NCBI GenBank assembly: GCA_963837735.1
Contig: CAWIOM010000011.1
Location: forward strand, 62,001-126,000
Source of the DNA: VRUE01 sp963837735
Lineage (GTDB): Bacteria; Actinomycetota; Thermoleophilia; Solirubrobacterales; 70-9
Reading direction: 5' to 3'
Length of the DNA: 64,000 bases
Below the pieces are notes generated by a model. It had not been told where the DNA came from, did no database searches, and saw nothing but the letters and a program-made list of their open reading frames with translations. The position numbers and the translations under genes are program-made. Below are positions 15,212 to 23,800 of the stretch, piece by piece; the first letter of the stretch is position 1; every line of letters begins with the position of its first letter.

Positions 15212-15790
15212 ATGCACATGAGTCGAAATCGGGTGGCCCGAAGGGTTGCGCCGATCGTCGCAGTGGTGGTCATCCTGTCGGTGGGCGGCATGGGCATCGC
15301 GCAGGGGAGCTCCCACCCATCCGCGAACGCGGCAAAGGGCAAGAAGAAGCGCCACACGCTCGAGGCGGACTGGAAGACGGGTCCCCAGGACGTGATCGGC
15401 GAAGGCGAACGCGGAGCCGATCTCGAGGGCACCGATGACGCCAAGCTCGTGGGACGGCCGTTCTGGAAAAAGGCCCTCCTGGACGAGGGCTATCGGTTCA
15501 CCTACCACCACCCGGGCGAAATCCCGCGCATGGACTGGGGCGGCGAGTATCACGTCACCTTCGACGCCGACGTCATCGGACGTGGCAGGTTCCTCGGAGC
15601 GTTCAGCGGCTTCTACGACTACTCGACCGACCCGGAAGGCAACCCTTCGACGGTACCCAGCGGCCAGATCACCGGCGGCAGCCGTAAGTTCAAGGGCGCC
15701 ACGGGTAGCTTCACGATCCAGGACTTCCATAGAACAGGCAACGACCCTGTGACTTACGCGGGGCGCTGGAAGGGCTCGGTCCGCTACTAG
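15212..15790 (+). CDS. Secreted protein, possibly allene-oxide-cyclase-like barrel
   Basis: The protein has about 192 residues. A signal peptide (APIVAVVVILSVGGMGIAQG) is followed by a Lys-rich linker and a domain of about 135 residues. The end of this domain (SGQITGGSRKFKGATGSFTI and YAGRWKGSVRY) resembles the last strands of AOC/dirigent-like eight-stranded barrels. That resemblance is weak and the function is open. ATG at 15212 or 15218 is the likely start; the frame itself opens further upstream without a good start. Confidence 0.65.
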   Translation: MHMSRNRVARRVAPIVAVVVILSVGGMGIAQGSSHPSANAAKGKKKRHTLEADWKTGPQDVIGEGERGADLEGTDDAKLVGRPFWKKALLDEGYRFTYHHPGEIPRMDWGGEYHVTFDADVIGRGRFLGAFSGFYDYSTDPEGNPSTVPSGQITGGSRKFKGATGSFTIQDFHRTGNDPVTYAGRWKGSVRY

Positions 15791-15852
15791 CTCTGCAGCG
15801 ACCCGCCGTAAGGTCTACGCGATCCGTCCGGAGGTGGATCGCCGGTCCGTGC

Positions 15853-16794
15853 TCAGCGGAGGAAATTCCGGATCGCCCAGCCGACGGCGAAGGGGTACTC
15901 GAACAGGAAGGCATGCCCCGCGTCGGTGTAGACGTGAGCGTTGGAATCGGGCAGGCGGCGGACGAGCAGGCGGTCGTTGGCCGGCGGCTCCACCTGGTCC
16001 TGGTTGCCCCAGAGGACCAGGGTCCTCTGGTTGATTTCCGGCAGCTCTTCGTAGGAGCCGCCGCTTGCCGACTTCCACTGGCTGGTCGCCTTCAACTGCT
16101 GTTCGCGAGTCGCGTCGGAGACCGTGAGGCTGTCCGGTTCGAGGTCTGGCTGTCTGGCGACCCGATAGAGGTAGCGGGCCTTGCCGCGCCGACCGGTCCT
16201 GTCGAACGGGAAGCTCAACTCGAACAGCACCGCCGAGCTCAGTTCGGGGTTCGCGAGCGCCTTCTGCACGACCTCCGACCTGGGGGCCCGCGTGTGCGAT
16301 CCGCCGGGGCTGGTCGCGCAGAGGACGAGGCGGCGGACCCTGCTCGGGGCGTCGATCGTCACCTGCTGGGCGATGTAGCCGCCCATCGACCAGCCCATCA
16401 GGTCGGTCCGTTTGATCCCCAGCGCGCTCATCAGGCCGAGTGTGTCTTCGGCCATCCGGGCGACGGTCAGGGTTTCGCTCGAAGGGTTGTCGGTGGTCGC
16501 GACGCCGCGGTTGTCGAAAACGACCAGGTGGTGGCCGAAGATCAACCGCCTCAGCAGCGCCGGGTCCCAGTCGGCCATCGTGCCCGTGCGCCCCATGACC
16601 AGCACCAGGTTCGGCCCCCTGCCCCCTTCGCGATAGCCGACGCTCATGCCGTCGACTTCGACGTGCTTGACCGCCGACATGCCGGCCGCCTGCGCGGCGG
16701 GCGGGAAGGCGAGCAGACAGCCGAGCAGCGCCAGCGCAGGGCGGATCGGAATCCTCACCGGCTGCAAGCTAGCCACGTCGTGCTCGGCGGTCAA
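15853..16794 (-). CDS. Secreted alpha/beta hydrolase
   Basis: The 313-residue protein has an N-terminal signal-like segment (ALALLGCLLAFPPAAQA, about residues 20-36) and an alpha/beta hydrolase fold. The catalytic triad is visible: Ser in GWSMGGYIAQQ, Asp in LWGNQDQVEPP and His in DAGHAFLFEYP. The oxyanion strand is LVLVMGRTGTMADWDP. It should hydrolyse an ester or related substrate outside the membrane; the substrate is unknown. It is divergent from the histidine kinase gene with 47 bp between the start codons. Confidence 0.88.
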   Translation of the reverse strand: MTAEHDVASLQPVRIPIRPALALLGCLLAFPPAAQAAGMSAVKHVEVDGMSVGYREGGRGPNLVLVMGRTGTMADWDPALLRRLIFGHHLVVFDNRGVATTDNPSSETLTVARMAEDTLGLMSALGIKRTDLMGWSMGGYIAQQVTIDAPSRVRRLVLCATSPGGSHTRAPRSEVVQKALANPELSSAVLFELSFPFDRTGRRGKARYLYRVARQPDLEPDSLTVSDATREQQLKATSQWKSASGGSYEELPEINQRTLVLWGNQDQVEPPANDRLLVRRLPDSNAHVYTDAGHAFLFEYPFAVGWAIRNFLR

Positions 16795-16841
16795 GGACCC
16801 TCACCGGCACATTCGTCCGCGCCGACCTTTGCCTGAGCGGG

Positions 16842-18537
16842 ATGATTGGGAGGGTGAGTCCTTCCGATCGGTCCCATAGCGAGTCTCAAGGGGAGCGCTT
16901 CAGGCGACTGGTCGACGTGGGCACCACCCTGTTTTCCGAGCTCGATCTCGAGGTTGTCCTGCGCTCGGTCGTCGAGGCGGCCCGTGAGCTCACCTCCGCC
17001 GAGTACGCCGCCCTGGGGGTTCTCGATCGTGACCGGAAGGAGCTCGAGCGCTTCATATACCTGGGGATCGATGACGAGACCAAACGGCACGATCGGCAAC
17101 CTGCCGCGCGGGCGCGGAGTCCTGGGGGAGTTGATTCGCAGGCCGATGCCACTTCGTCTGCGCGATGTCAACGAGCACCCTCACGCCTACGGCTTCCCGC
17201 CGGGACATCCGCCGATGCGCTCCTTTCTCGGGGTTCCGATCTCCATCCGCGGCGAGACCTACGGAAACCTCTACATGACCCAGAAGCAGGACGCCGAGCA
17301 GTTCGATGACGACGACGAAGTCGCGGCGAAGACCCTTGCAGTCTGGGCCGGGGTCGCGATCGAGAACGCGCGCCTCTACACGACTCTGAGTGAGCACGAG
17401 GCGGAGGTCGAACAGTCCCTGAGACGGGCCGAGGCCTCGGTCGACATCGCGCGCGCGGTCGGCGGTGAAACGGAGGTGCCTCGGGTGCTGGACCTGATCG
17501 TCAAGCGCGCCCGGGCTCTCGTCGACGCCAGGGCGTTGCTCGTCCTGCTGCGTCGCGAAGGCCGCCTCGTCGTGGCCGCGCAGGCCGGCGAAGTCGGCGA
17601 GGCGGTGCACCACCTGACCATTTCGACCGAGGACTCCATTTTCCAGGTGGCGATGCAGGAGCGGGTCGCACAGCATCTGGAACGCGGCACGCCGCCGTCG
17701 AAGGCGCGGCTCCGGGAGCGCCTCGGAGCGGAGGCGGCCCTGGTGGTTCCTCTCCTCTTCCGAGGTCGCGCGGTCGGCGCGCTGGTGGCGCTCGATCGAG
17801 AAGCGGGGGGAGCGGACTTCGACGAGGAGGATCTGCGTCTCCTGCAGGCGTTTGCGGCGAGCGCCGCAACCGCCGTCGCCACGGCGCAGGGTGTCGAGTC
17901 CGAGCGCCTGCAGCAGCGGGTCGAGATCGGCGAGCGGGAGCGCCGCCGTTGGGCACAGGAGCTCCACGACGATGCGCTGCAGGGCCTGGCGGCGATCAGG
18001 ATCTCCCTCGCGACGGCGCTCCAGGGGGAGGCGCCGGATCGAGCGAGCCGGGTCGAGGCGGCGGCCGAGGAGACGGTCGAGCGACTCGAGGATCAGATCA
18101 ACGAGTTGAGCCGACTGATCAACGACCTACGGCCGGCTTCGCTGGAGCATCTGGGCCTTTCGGGGGCCTTGGAGGCGTTGGCCGAGGAGTGCGCGGCTCG
18201 CGGGGACCTGGGCATCGAGACCGAGATCGAGATCGCCGCAAAGCTCAGCGGGGAGGAGGAGAGGGTGGTCTATCGCCTCGTCCAGGAGGCGCTCAACAAC
18301 GTGCTCAAGCACGCCTCCGCCGGCAGCGCCACGGTCTCGGCTCGTCTGGTCGACCATCAGGTCCAGGTTTCTGTGCGCGACGATGGGCGTGGGTTCGACC
18401 CGGATGCCATCGCCGCCGGTCGCGGCCTGGTCGGAATGCGCGAGCGGATCGAATCGCTGGGTGGCGAGATTGAGGTGCGCTCCGAGTCCGAGGGCGGGAC
18501 ACAGGTCTCCGCTCTGGTGCCCGTTCAGGTCGACTAG
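16842..18537 (+). CDS. GAF-GAF sensor histidine kinase, DevS/NarL type (one frameshift)
   Basis: Restored across a one-base shift near 17088, the protein has about 564 residues. Two GAF domains (about 15-180 and 200-340) are followed by a HisKA_3 dimerisation domain with the phosphorylated His in RRRWAQELHDDALQGLAAI, and a HATPase_c domain (DDGRGFD, GLVGMRERIESLGG). The first frame reads YLGIDDETKR and the second resumes IGNLPRGRGVLGELI, which are adjacent in intact relatives. The total length is 3n+1, so one extra base explains it. DevS-type kinases sense oxygen or redox through GAF domains. The NarL regulator ending 4 bp away on the other strand is the likely partner. Confidence 0.88.
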
Positions 18538-18541
18538 GGAC

Positions 18542-19195
18542 TCAGGATTCGGTTTCGCCGCCCGCCCTGATGACGCCGTGAGCGATCGCGAAGCGGACCA
18601 GGTCTGGGCGCGAGTCGATCCCGAGCTTCTCCAGCAGCTTTGCACGATTCACCTCGATCGCCCGGATGCTGAGGAAGAGGCGCTCGCCGATCTCGCGGTT
18701 GGTGTGGCCGAGCGCGAGCAGTCGCAGAAGCTCGCGCTCGCGCTTGCCCAGAGAGTCCAGAGGGTCCTGTTCGAGCTTGGCGAGGGCGCCGCCCAGCTCG
18801 GGGTCGATATATGAGCCGCCCGCGGCGGCGACCCTGATCGCCTCGGTCAGGTTGCGCTCCGCCGCCTGCTTGAGGACGTAGCCGGCGGCACCGGCTCGCA
18901 GCAGTTCACGCGCCCCGCGGGGATCGCTATGCATGGTCAGGACGACGATCGCGGTGCCGGGGACGCTCTCGCGCAGGCGCTGGACGTCGCGCACAGGATC
19001 CGCGCCGGGCATCTGCAGGTCGAGCACGAGCACGTCGGGTCGGCGGTCGGTCGCGAGCTTGGTCGCGGCGGCCGAGTCGGCCGCCTCGCCGATCACCCGC
19101 AGGTCGGCCTCGCCCTCGAGCATCGCCCGCAAGCCGGCGCGGATCACGTTGTGATCGTCGGCCAGGACAACGCTTTTTTGCCGCACCTCCACCAT
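18542..19195 (-). CDS. NarL/DevR-type response regulator
   Basis: The 217-residue protein has a receiver domain (residues 7-120) with the acidic pair in VVLADDHNVIRAG, the phospho-Asp in VLDLQMPG and the Lys in YVLKQAA. A LuxR-type helix-turn-helix follows (REIGERLFLSIRAIEVNRAK, near 165-190). ATG at 19195 is chosen because it puts the receiver at the N-terminus; the frame extends 10 codons further. It converges with the GAF histidine kinase gene, the probable cognate sensor. Confidence 0.9.
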   Translation of the reverse strand: MVEVRQKSVVLADDHNVIRAGLRAMLEGEADLRVIGEAADSAAATKLATDRRPDVLVLDLQMPGADPVRDVQRLRESVPGTAIVVLTMHSDPRGARELLRAGAAGYVLKQAAERNLTEAIRVAAAGGSYIDPELGGALAKLEQDPLDSLGKRERELLRLLALGHTNREIGERLFLSIRAIEVNRAKLLEKLGIDSRPDLVRFAIAHGVIRAGGETES

Positions 19196-19308
19196 CGCAA
19201 ACAGTCTCAGGGCCCAGTCTGCCACGCTGCGGCTCCGGTGCCTTTCCGCACCACGGAGTGTGGCTCGGACCCGATGGAGGCCGGCGTGTTCTGGTGCAAC
19301 CTATCCGC

Positions 19309-19979
19309 ATGCGGATACTCATCGCGCTGGGTGGAAACGGGTTGCTCCGACGAGAAGGGGCGGTGGAGCCCCTTGCCGTCCTTGCCGGCGAGCACGAGTT
19401 GGTGCTCACGCACGGTGAGGGACGGGACGTCGCCAACACGCTCGAGCTCGGGCTACGGAACGAACTGCCCGACCGCGACCTGATGACCGTTCTCACCGAG
19501 GTTGTCGTGAGCGCAGACGAGCCCTCGCCCGAGCCGCATGCGATCGCCGCGCTGCGCGGTCTGCGGCTGCTGATCGATGCCGGGGTGCTGGTCATCTGCG
19601 AAAGCGGCATGCACCTTTCGGTCGCCGTCGACGGGACCGGGGCGATGCGGGCCGTCGCGGATCCGGCCGACGAGGACCTGGTCGCCGCCCTGTTGGCGCG
19701 CCGGCTCGACGCCGACCTGCTGCTGATGCTGACCGACGCCGACGACCCGGGCGGGACGTCGGGCCCAGACGGCGCATCGCGCTCGATTTCTCCGCTCGAG
19801 CTTCGAAAGAGGAGCCTCGCCGCCGACGCGATGGGGCCGAAGGTGGAGGCGGCGTGTCGTTTCGTCGAGGCCACCGGCCGCCGAGCCGCGATCGGTCCTC
19901 TTGCCGACGCCGTTGCGGTCGCCCACGGCGAGGCGGGGACCCAGGTCATGACTCGGGACGTCTCGCAAGCAGCGTCTGA
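19309..19979 (+). CDS. Carbamate-kinase-like protein, compact form (3' end uncertain)
   Basis: The N-terminus (MRILIALGGNGLL), HELVLTHGEGRDVA, LELGLRNELPDRD, VLTEVVVS, DLLLMLTDADDP and AMGPKVEAACRFVE follow the amino-acid-kinase fold of carbamate kinases in order. About 220 residues are recognisable against about 310 in the family. The classic GNGPQVG reads GEGRDVA, and the lid-like insertion subdomain is missing. A role in making ATP from carbamoyl phosphate is therefore doubtful. The frame has no stop until 20760, deep in the antisense stress-protein gene, so a frameshift near the end is likely. The end given is the first stop in a neighbouring frame after the conserved part. Confidence 0.6.
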
Positions 19980-20025
19980 TCTCGCCTGTCGTCCGCCCTC
20001 GGGTCGATTTCGGGGCCTGTCTCGG

Positions 20026-21005
20026 TCAGGGCGCCTCCCATCGCTCAGCGCCGACCTGGACGAGCTCCGGGGTGGAGTCGGTGGGAGTGATCAGGGTCGG
20101 GCTCGGAGCGTTCCTGGTCACCGCGGCCCCGACGGTGCCGAGAGCCACGCGGGGGGTGGGACGGTAGCTGCCCCGAGAGCCGAGCATCAGCAGGTCGGCC
20201 TCATTTGCAGCCTCGACGATCACCTCGGCGGGCTCGCCGATCAGGAGCCTCGACTCGGCGGAGACCCTCGGCGGGATGCTCTCCAGCGCTCTCTGGAGAT
20301 CCTGCTTCATCTGCGCTTCCTGGGAGTCCTTCGGCTGCCTGGCCTCGAATCCCGCCAACCCCAGGGAGATCTCGACGGCACCGAGGATGAGGAGAGATGC
20401 TCCGGTCCGCTCGGCCAGCTCGACGGCTCGATGAAGCGCGGCGGCGGACCCTGCGCTGCCGTCGGAGCCGACGGCGATCGTCTGGATCGAAACGCCGGCA
20501 GATCGCGAGTCCGCGGGGTGCGATCGCGACGGCGCACGGCGCTCCGTCGAGCACACGCTCGCCGATCCTGCCGGGGAAGACTCGGCCGACGCGCCCGCGT
20601 CGAGTGGACCCGAGGACGATCATCTCGCTGCCTTCGGCCTCGGCCAACCCCTTCAGGCCGGTCGCCTCGTGGCCGCCGGCGATCACCTTCGCGGAGAAGG
20701 GGATGGGACCGAGCACCTGACTCGCGCCGCGGCCGATCCAGCGCTCGTCCTCCTCGGTGACCATCGCAAAGCTCTCGGCGCGCAGGAGCTGCCGGCCGGT
20801 ATGGGCGCACGGAGGCGACGGTCATCTCCACGTCGGTCTTCTCGCTCAGGGCCTTCGCGAAGGAGAGCGCGTCGCGTGAGCCGGCGCGCCCGTCGTAACC
20901 GATCAACACCCTCAGGGGCGGGTCGCCGTGGGGGTCTCTGCCTCGCGATCGAGTCTCCGCGGTCGCGCGATCCTCCGCCTGCACTGTCGCCTTTTCGAGG
21001 GCCAC
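20026..21005 (-). CDS. Tandem universal stress protein (two frameshifts)
   Basis: Three frames join into one two-domain UspA protein of about 325 residues. Domain 1 begins LRVLIGYDGRAGSRDALSFA and, after a shift near 20790, continues AMVTEEDERWIG to the ATP-loop motif IVLGSTRRGRVGRVFPG. After a second shift near 20510, domain 2 reads IQTIAVGSDGSAGSAAALHR and ends LLMLGSRGSYRPTPRVALG. The span is 3n+2, matching two extra bases. Start is GTG at 21005. Tandem USPs bind ATP and accompany DevR-type dormancy regulons. It lies between the carbamate-kinase-like gene and a second NarL regulator. Confidence 0.8.
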
Positions 21006-21092
21006 GGGGACACGCTAGGCGGGCGCCGGATCTTCCGCATCCGGAGAGCGCCACACCCGAAAAGGCGCCGAAGCCGCGTTACGCTGGCGCCT

Positions 21093-21734
21093 GTGACGGG
21101 ACCCGAGAAGGACGCCGAGACGACGACGATCGTCTTGGTCGACGATCACGCGGTCGTCCGCGGCGCCCTCAAGGCGCTCCTTGACGGCCATCCCGACCTC
21201 GAAGTCGTGGGGGAGGCCGGCGACCTCGAGTCGGCGAGGATGGTCGCCGCCGCTTCCAGGCCTCGGGTCCTGGTCCTCGACGTCAACCTCCCCGATGGGC
21301 TCGCGGTGGACGCCGTCGCCGGCCTGCGAGGGGAGGCCCCGGATACGGAGATCGTGCTCCTGACGATGGAGCGCGATCTGTCGCTGGCGCGGCGGGCGAT
21401 GGAAGCGGGCGCGCGTGGCTACCTGTTCAAGGACGCAGCCCACCTGGAGCTGATCGATGCAGTGCGCCACGCCGCCGAGGGCCGCGACTACCTGCCGGCC
21501 GCCGTCGCCTCCGGCCTGAAGGGCAACGCCAGCGAAGAGCGACCGGTGCTCTCCCCGCGGGAGACCGAGGTGCTGCGCCTGATGGCGCTGGGGCACACCA
21601 ATCGGGAGATCGGCGGGCAGCTCGCGCTGAGCGTGCGTACGGTGGAGACCCACCGGGCCCACGTCCAGCAGAAGCTCGGACTCGACAGCAGGCCCGATCT
21701 GACCCGCTACGCGCTCGAGAACGAGCTGATCTGA
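21093..21734 (+). CDS. NarL-family response regulator
   Basis: The 213-residue protein starts at GTG and has a receiver domain (LVDDHAVVRGALKALL, VLDVNLPDG, Lys in YLFKDAAH) and a LuxR helix-turn-helix (REIGGQLALSVRTVETHRAH). Its output domain is close to that of the regulator ending at 18542, so both may read similar sites. No kinase gene adjoins it; the GAF kinase 2.6 kb upstream could serve both. It diverges from the stress-protein gene with 87 bp between starts. Confidence 0.9.
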   Translation: MTGPEKDAETTTIVLVDDHAVVRGALKALLDGHPDLEVVGEAGDLESARMVAAASRPRVLVLDVNLPDGLAVDAVAGLRGEAPDTEIVLLTMERDLSLARRAMEAGARGYLFKDAAHLELIDAVRHAAEGRDYLPAAVASGLKGNASEERPVLSPRETEVLRLMALGHTNREIGGQLALSVRTVETHRAHVQQKLGLDSRPDLTRYALENELI

Positions 21735-21741
21735 CCGCCGG

Positions 21742-22059
21742 CTAGGGGGTGCGGCTCACGAAGTGGACTCCTTCGGAGCCCTCGAGCGAGAAGCTCTCGG
21801 CCGCGCCGGGGGCGACGTCGATGACGAACCGCGGCCGCCCCCACCGCTCGAACTGATCACGGTCGATCAGGAAGGAAACGCCGCCGATCTCGCCCAGGCG
21901 GAGGTCGTTGGGACCCGGCGGCAGCTCGGACTCGGTCAGGCACATCGCGTCGCTGCCGTCGCAGCAGCCGCCGGACTGGTGGAAGACGATCGGCCCGTGC
22001 TTCTCTCGAAGCCGTTGGATCGCCTCCACCGCTGCCGGCGTCGCGGTGACCGTGGGCAC
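21742..22059 (-). CDS. DUF779 protein, aldehyde dehydrogenase partner
   Basis: The 105-residue protein matches DUF779, small proteins almost always encoded next to acetaldehyde-type dehydrogenases. Visible features are HGPIVFHQSGGCCDGSDAMC with a Cys pair near residues 28-36, GEIGGVSFLIDRDQFERW and VIDVAPG. GTG at 22059 shares one base with the stop codon of the upstream dehydrogenase gene, so the two are co-translated. The molecular role is not established; the conserved Cys cluster suggests metal or redox binding. Confidence 0.85.
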   Translation of the reverse strand: MPTVTATPAAVEAIQRLREKHGPIVFHQSGGCCDGSDAMCLTESELPPGPNDLRLGEIGGVSFLIDRDQFERWGRPRFVIDVAPGAAESFSLEGSEGVHFVSRTP

Positions 22060-23601
22060 TAGAAGAAGCCCATCGCTTTGCGGTCGTAGCTGACCAGCAG
22101 GCACTTCGTCTGCGAGTAGTGGTCGAGCATCATCCGGTGGTTCTCGCGGCCGACACCGGAGATCTTGTAGCCGCCGAAGGCGGCGTGGGCGGGGTACTGG
22201 TGGTAGCAGTTCGTCCAAACCCTTCCCGCCTGGATCCCCCGACCCATGCGGAACGCACAGCGACCCGTCCCGGGTCCAGACGCCGGCGCCGAGGCCGTAG
22301 AGAGTGTCGTTGGCGATCTCCAGCGCCTCCGCCTCGTCGCGGAAGGTGGTCACCGAGACGACCGGCCCGAATATCTCCTCCTGGAAGACCCGCATGTCGT
22401 TGGTTCCCTTGAGGACGGTCGGCTCGAAGTAGTAGCCGTCGGCGAGCTCGTCGGGCATCTCGGGCCGGTGGCCGCCCGCCAGCAGCTCAGCTCCCTCGTC
22501 GAGGCCGATCTTGACGTAGCCCTCGATCTTCTCGAGCTGGGTCGCCGAAACCTGCGGCCCCATCATCGTCGCCGGGTCGAGGGGATGGCCCTGGACGATC
22601 GCGTCGACCCGCTCGAGCACCCGCTCCATGAACTCGTCATAGATCGACTCGTCGATCAGCGCCCGCGAGGGGGCCGTGCAGACCTCGCCCTTGTTGAACG
22701 CGTAGAGGACAAAGCCCTCGATCGCCTTGTCGAGGAAGTCGTCGTCGGCCGCCATCACATCCTCGAAGAAGATGTTCGGCGACTTGCCGCCGAGCTCGGT
22801 CGTCGAGGGGATGATGTTCTGGGCCGCGTACTGCATGATCAGCCGTCCGGTCACGGTCTCCCCGGTGAAGGCGATCTTGGCGATCCGCTTGTTGGAGGCG
22901 AGCGCCCTCCCGATCTCGCCCCCGGGGCCGGTGACCACGTTGATCACGCCCGCGGGAACGGCGTCGGCGACCACCTCGGCGAACTTCAGGATCGACCAGG
23001 GGGTCGGGCTGGCGGGCTTGATCACCGTGCAGTTGCCCGCCGCGAGGGCCGGCGCGATCTTCCAGGCGGCCATCAGCAACGGGAAGTTGAACGGGATGAT
23101 CTGGCCGACCACGCCGAGCGGCTCGTTGAAGTGGTAGGCGACGGTGTCCTTGTCGATCTGCGAGATCCGTCCCTCCTCGGCCCGGGCCGCGCCGGCGAAG
23201 TAGCGCAGGTGGTCGACGACGAGCGGGATGTCGGCGGCGAGGGTCTCCCGCACCGGCTTGCCGTTCTCCCAGCTCTCGGCCACCGCGAGCATCTGCAGGT
23301 TCTCCTCGACCGCGTCGGCCATCGCCTCCAGCACGGCGGCGCGTTCGGCCGGGGAGGTGGCGCCCCAGGCGTCCTTCGCGGCGTGGGCCGCGTCGAGCGC
23401 CAGCTCGATGTCCTCGGGGGTCGAGTCTGCGACCGTGCAGAACGGCTCGCCCGTAGCCGGCGTCCGGTTCTCTCGGTAGCCGCCCTTCGCGGGCGGGATC
23501 CACTCGCCGCCGATGAAGTTCTCGTACCGGTCCTTCAGGGAGACGGGGCTGTCGGCCTCGCCCGGGACCGGAATCGTCGCGCTCTTCTCGATCGTGCTCA
23601 T
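22059..23601 (-). CDS. NAD-dependent aldehyde dehydrogenase, ExaC/AldB type (one frameshift)
   Basis: This aldehyde dehydrogenase of about 513 residues oxidises an aldehyde, probably acetaldehyde, to the acid. It shows IIPFNFPLLMAAWKIAPALA, the cofactor-loop IAFTGETVTGR, TELGGKSPNIFFED and the catalytic Cys in KGEVCTAPSR. The frame breaks after TRDGSLC (near 22250) and resumes MGRGIQAGRVWTNCYHQYP through KCLLVSYDRKAMGFF. Length 3n+1 fits one extra base. ATG at 23601 has a GAGGAG ribosome site. It pairs with DUF779 downstream and follows an alcohol dehydrogenase stub. Confidence 0.9.
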
Positions 23602-23636
23602 CTTGTGTCTCCTCGCTGTCTTTGGCTGCCGGCGGT

Positions 23637-23750
23637 TCAGTCGGCGTGGATTTCGGCATGGCAGAGGCCGCAGGCCTCGATCCGGACCAATACCTGCGCG
23701 GTGCCGGGCTCCGGAGACCGCTCCTCCGTTGTGTGGTTGGTCGATTCCAT
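23637..23750 (-). pseudogene. Zinc alcohol dehydrogenase N-terminal stub
   Basis: The short frame of 37 codons encodes SPEPGTAQVLVRIEACGLCH followed by AEIHAD and a stop. This is the N-terminal catalytic-zinc motif of AdhP-type alcohol dehydrogenases (normally about 340 residues). The rest of the gene is absent, and the aldehyde dehydrogenase starts 36 bp later. It looks like the remains of an alcohol dehydrogenase deleted from an ethanol-to-acetate operon. An ATG is present, but a working product is unlikely. Confidence 0.65.
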
Positions 23751-23800
23751 CAGCGCGGCGGCCGGCCGCCATCGGTGGTTCGCCACAAGAGGCGGTGCGG

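Noticed and set aside
19980..20760. C-terminal extension of the carbamate-kinase-like frame as a real domain
   Set aside because: It is antisense to the well-supported tandem universal stress protein, has Gly/Arg-rich composition and matches no fold; the long frame is a by-product of high GC.
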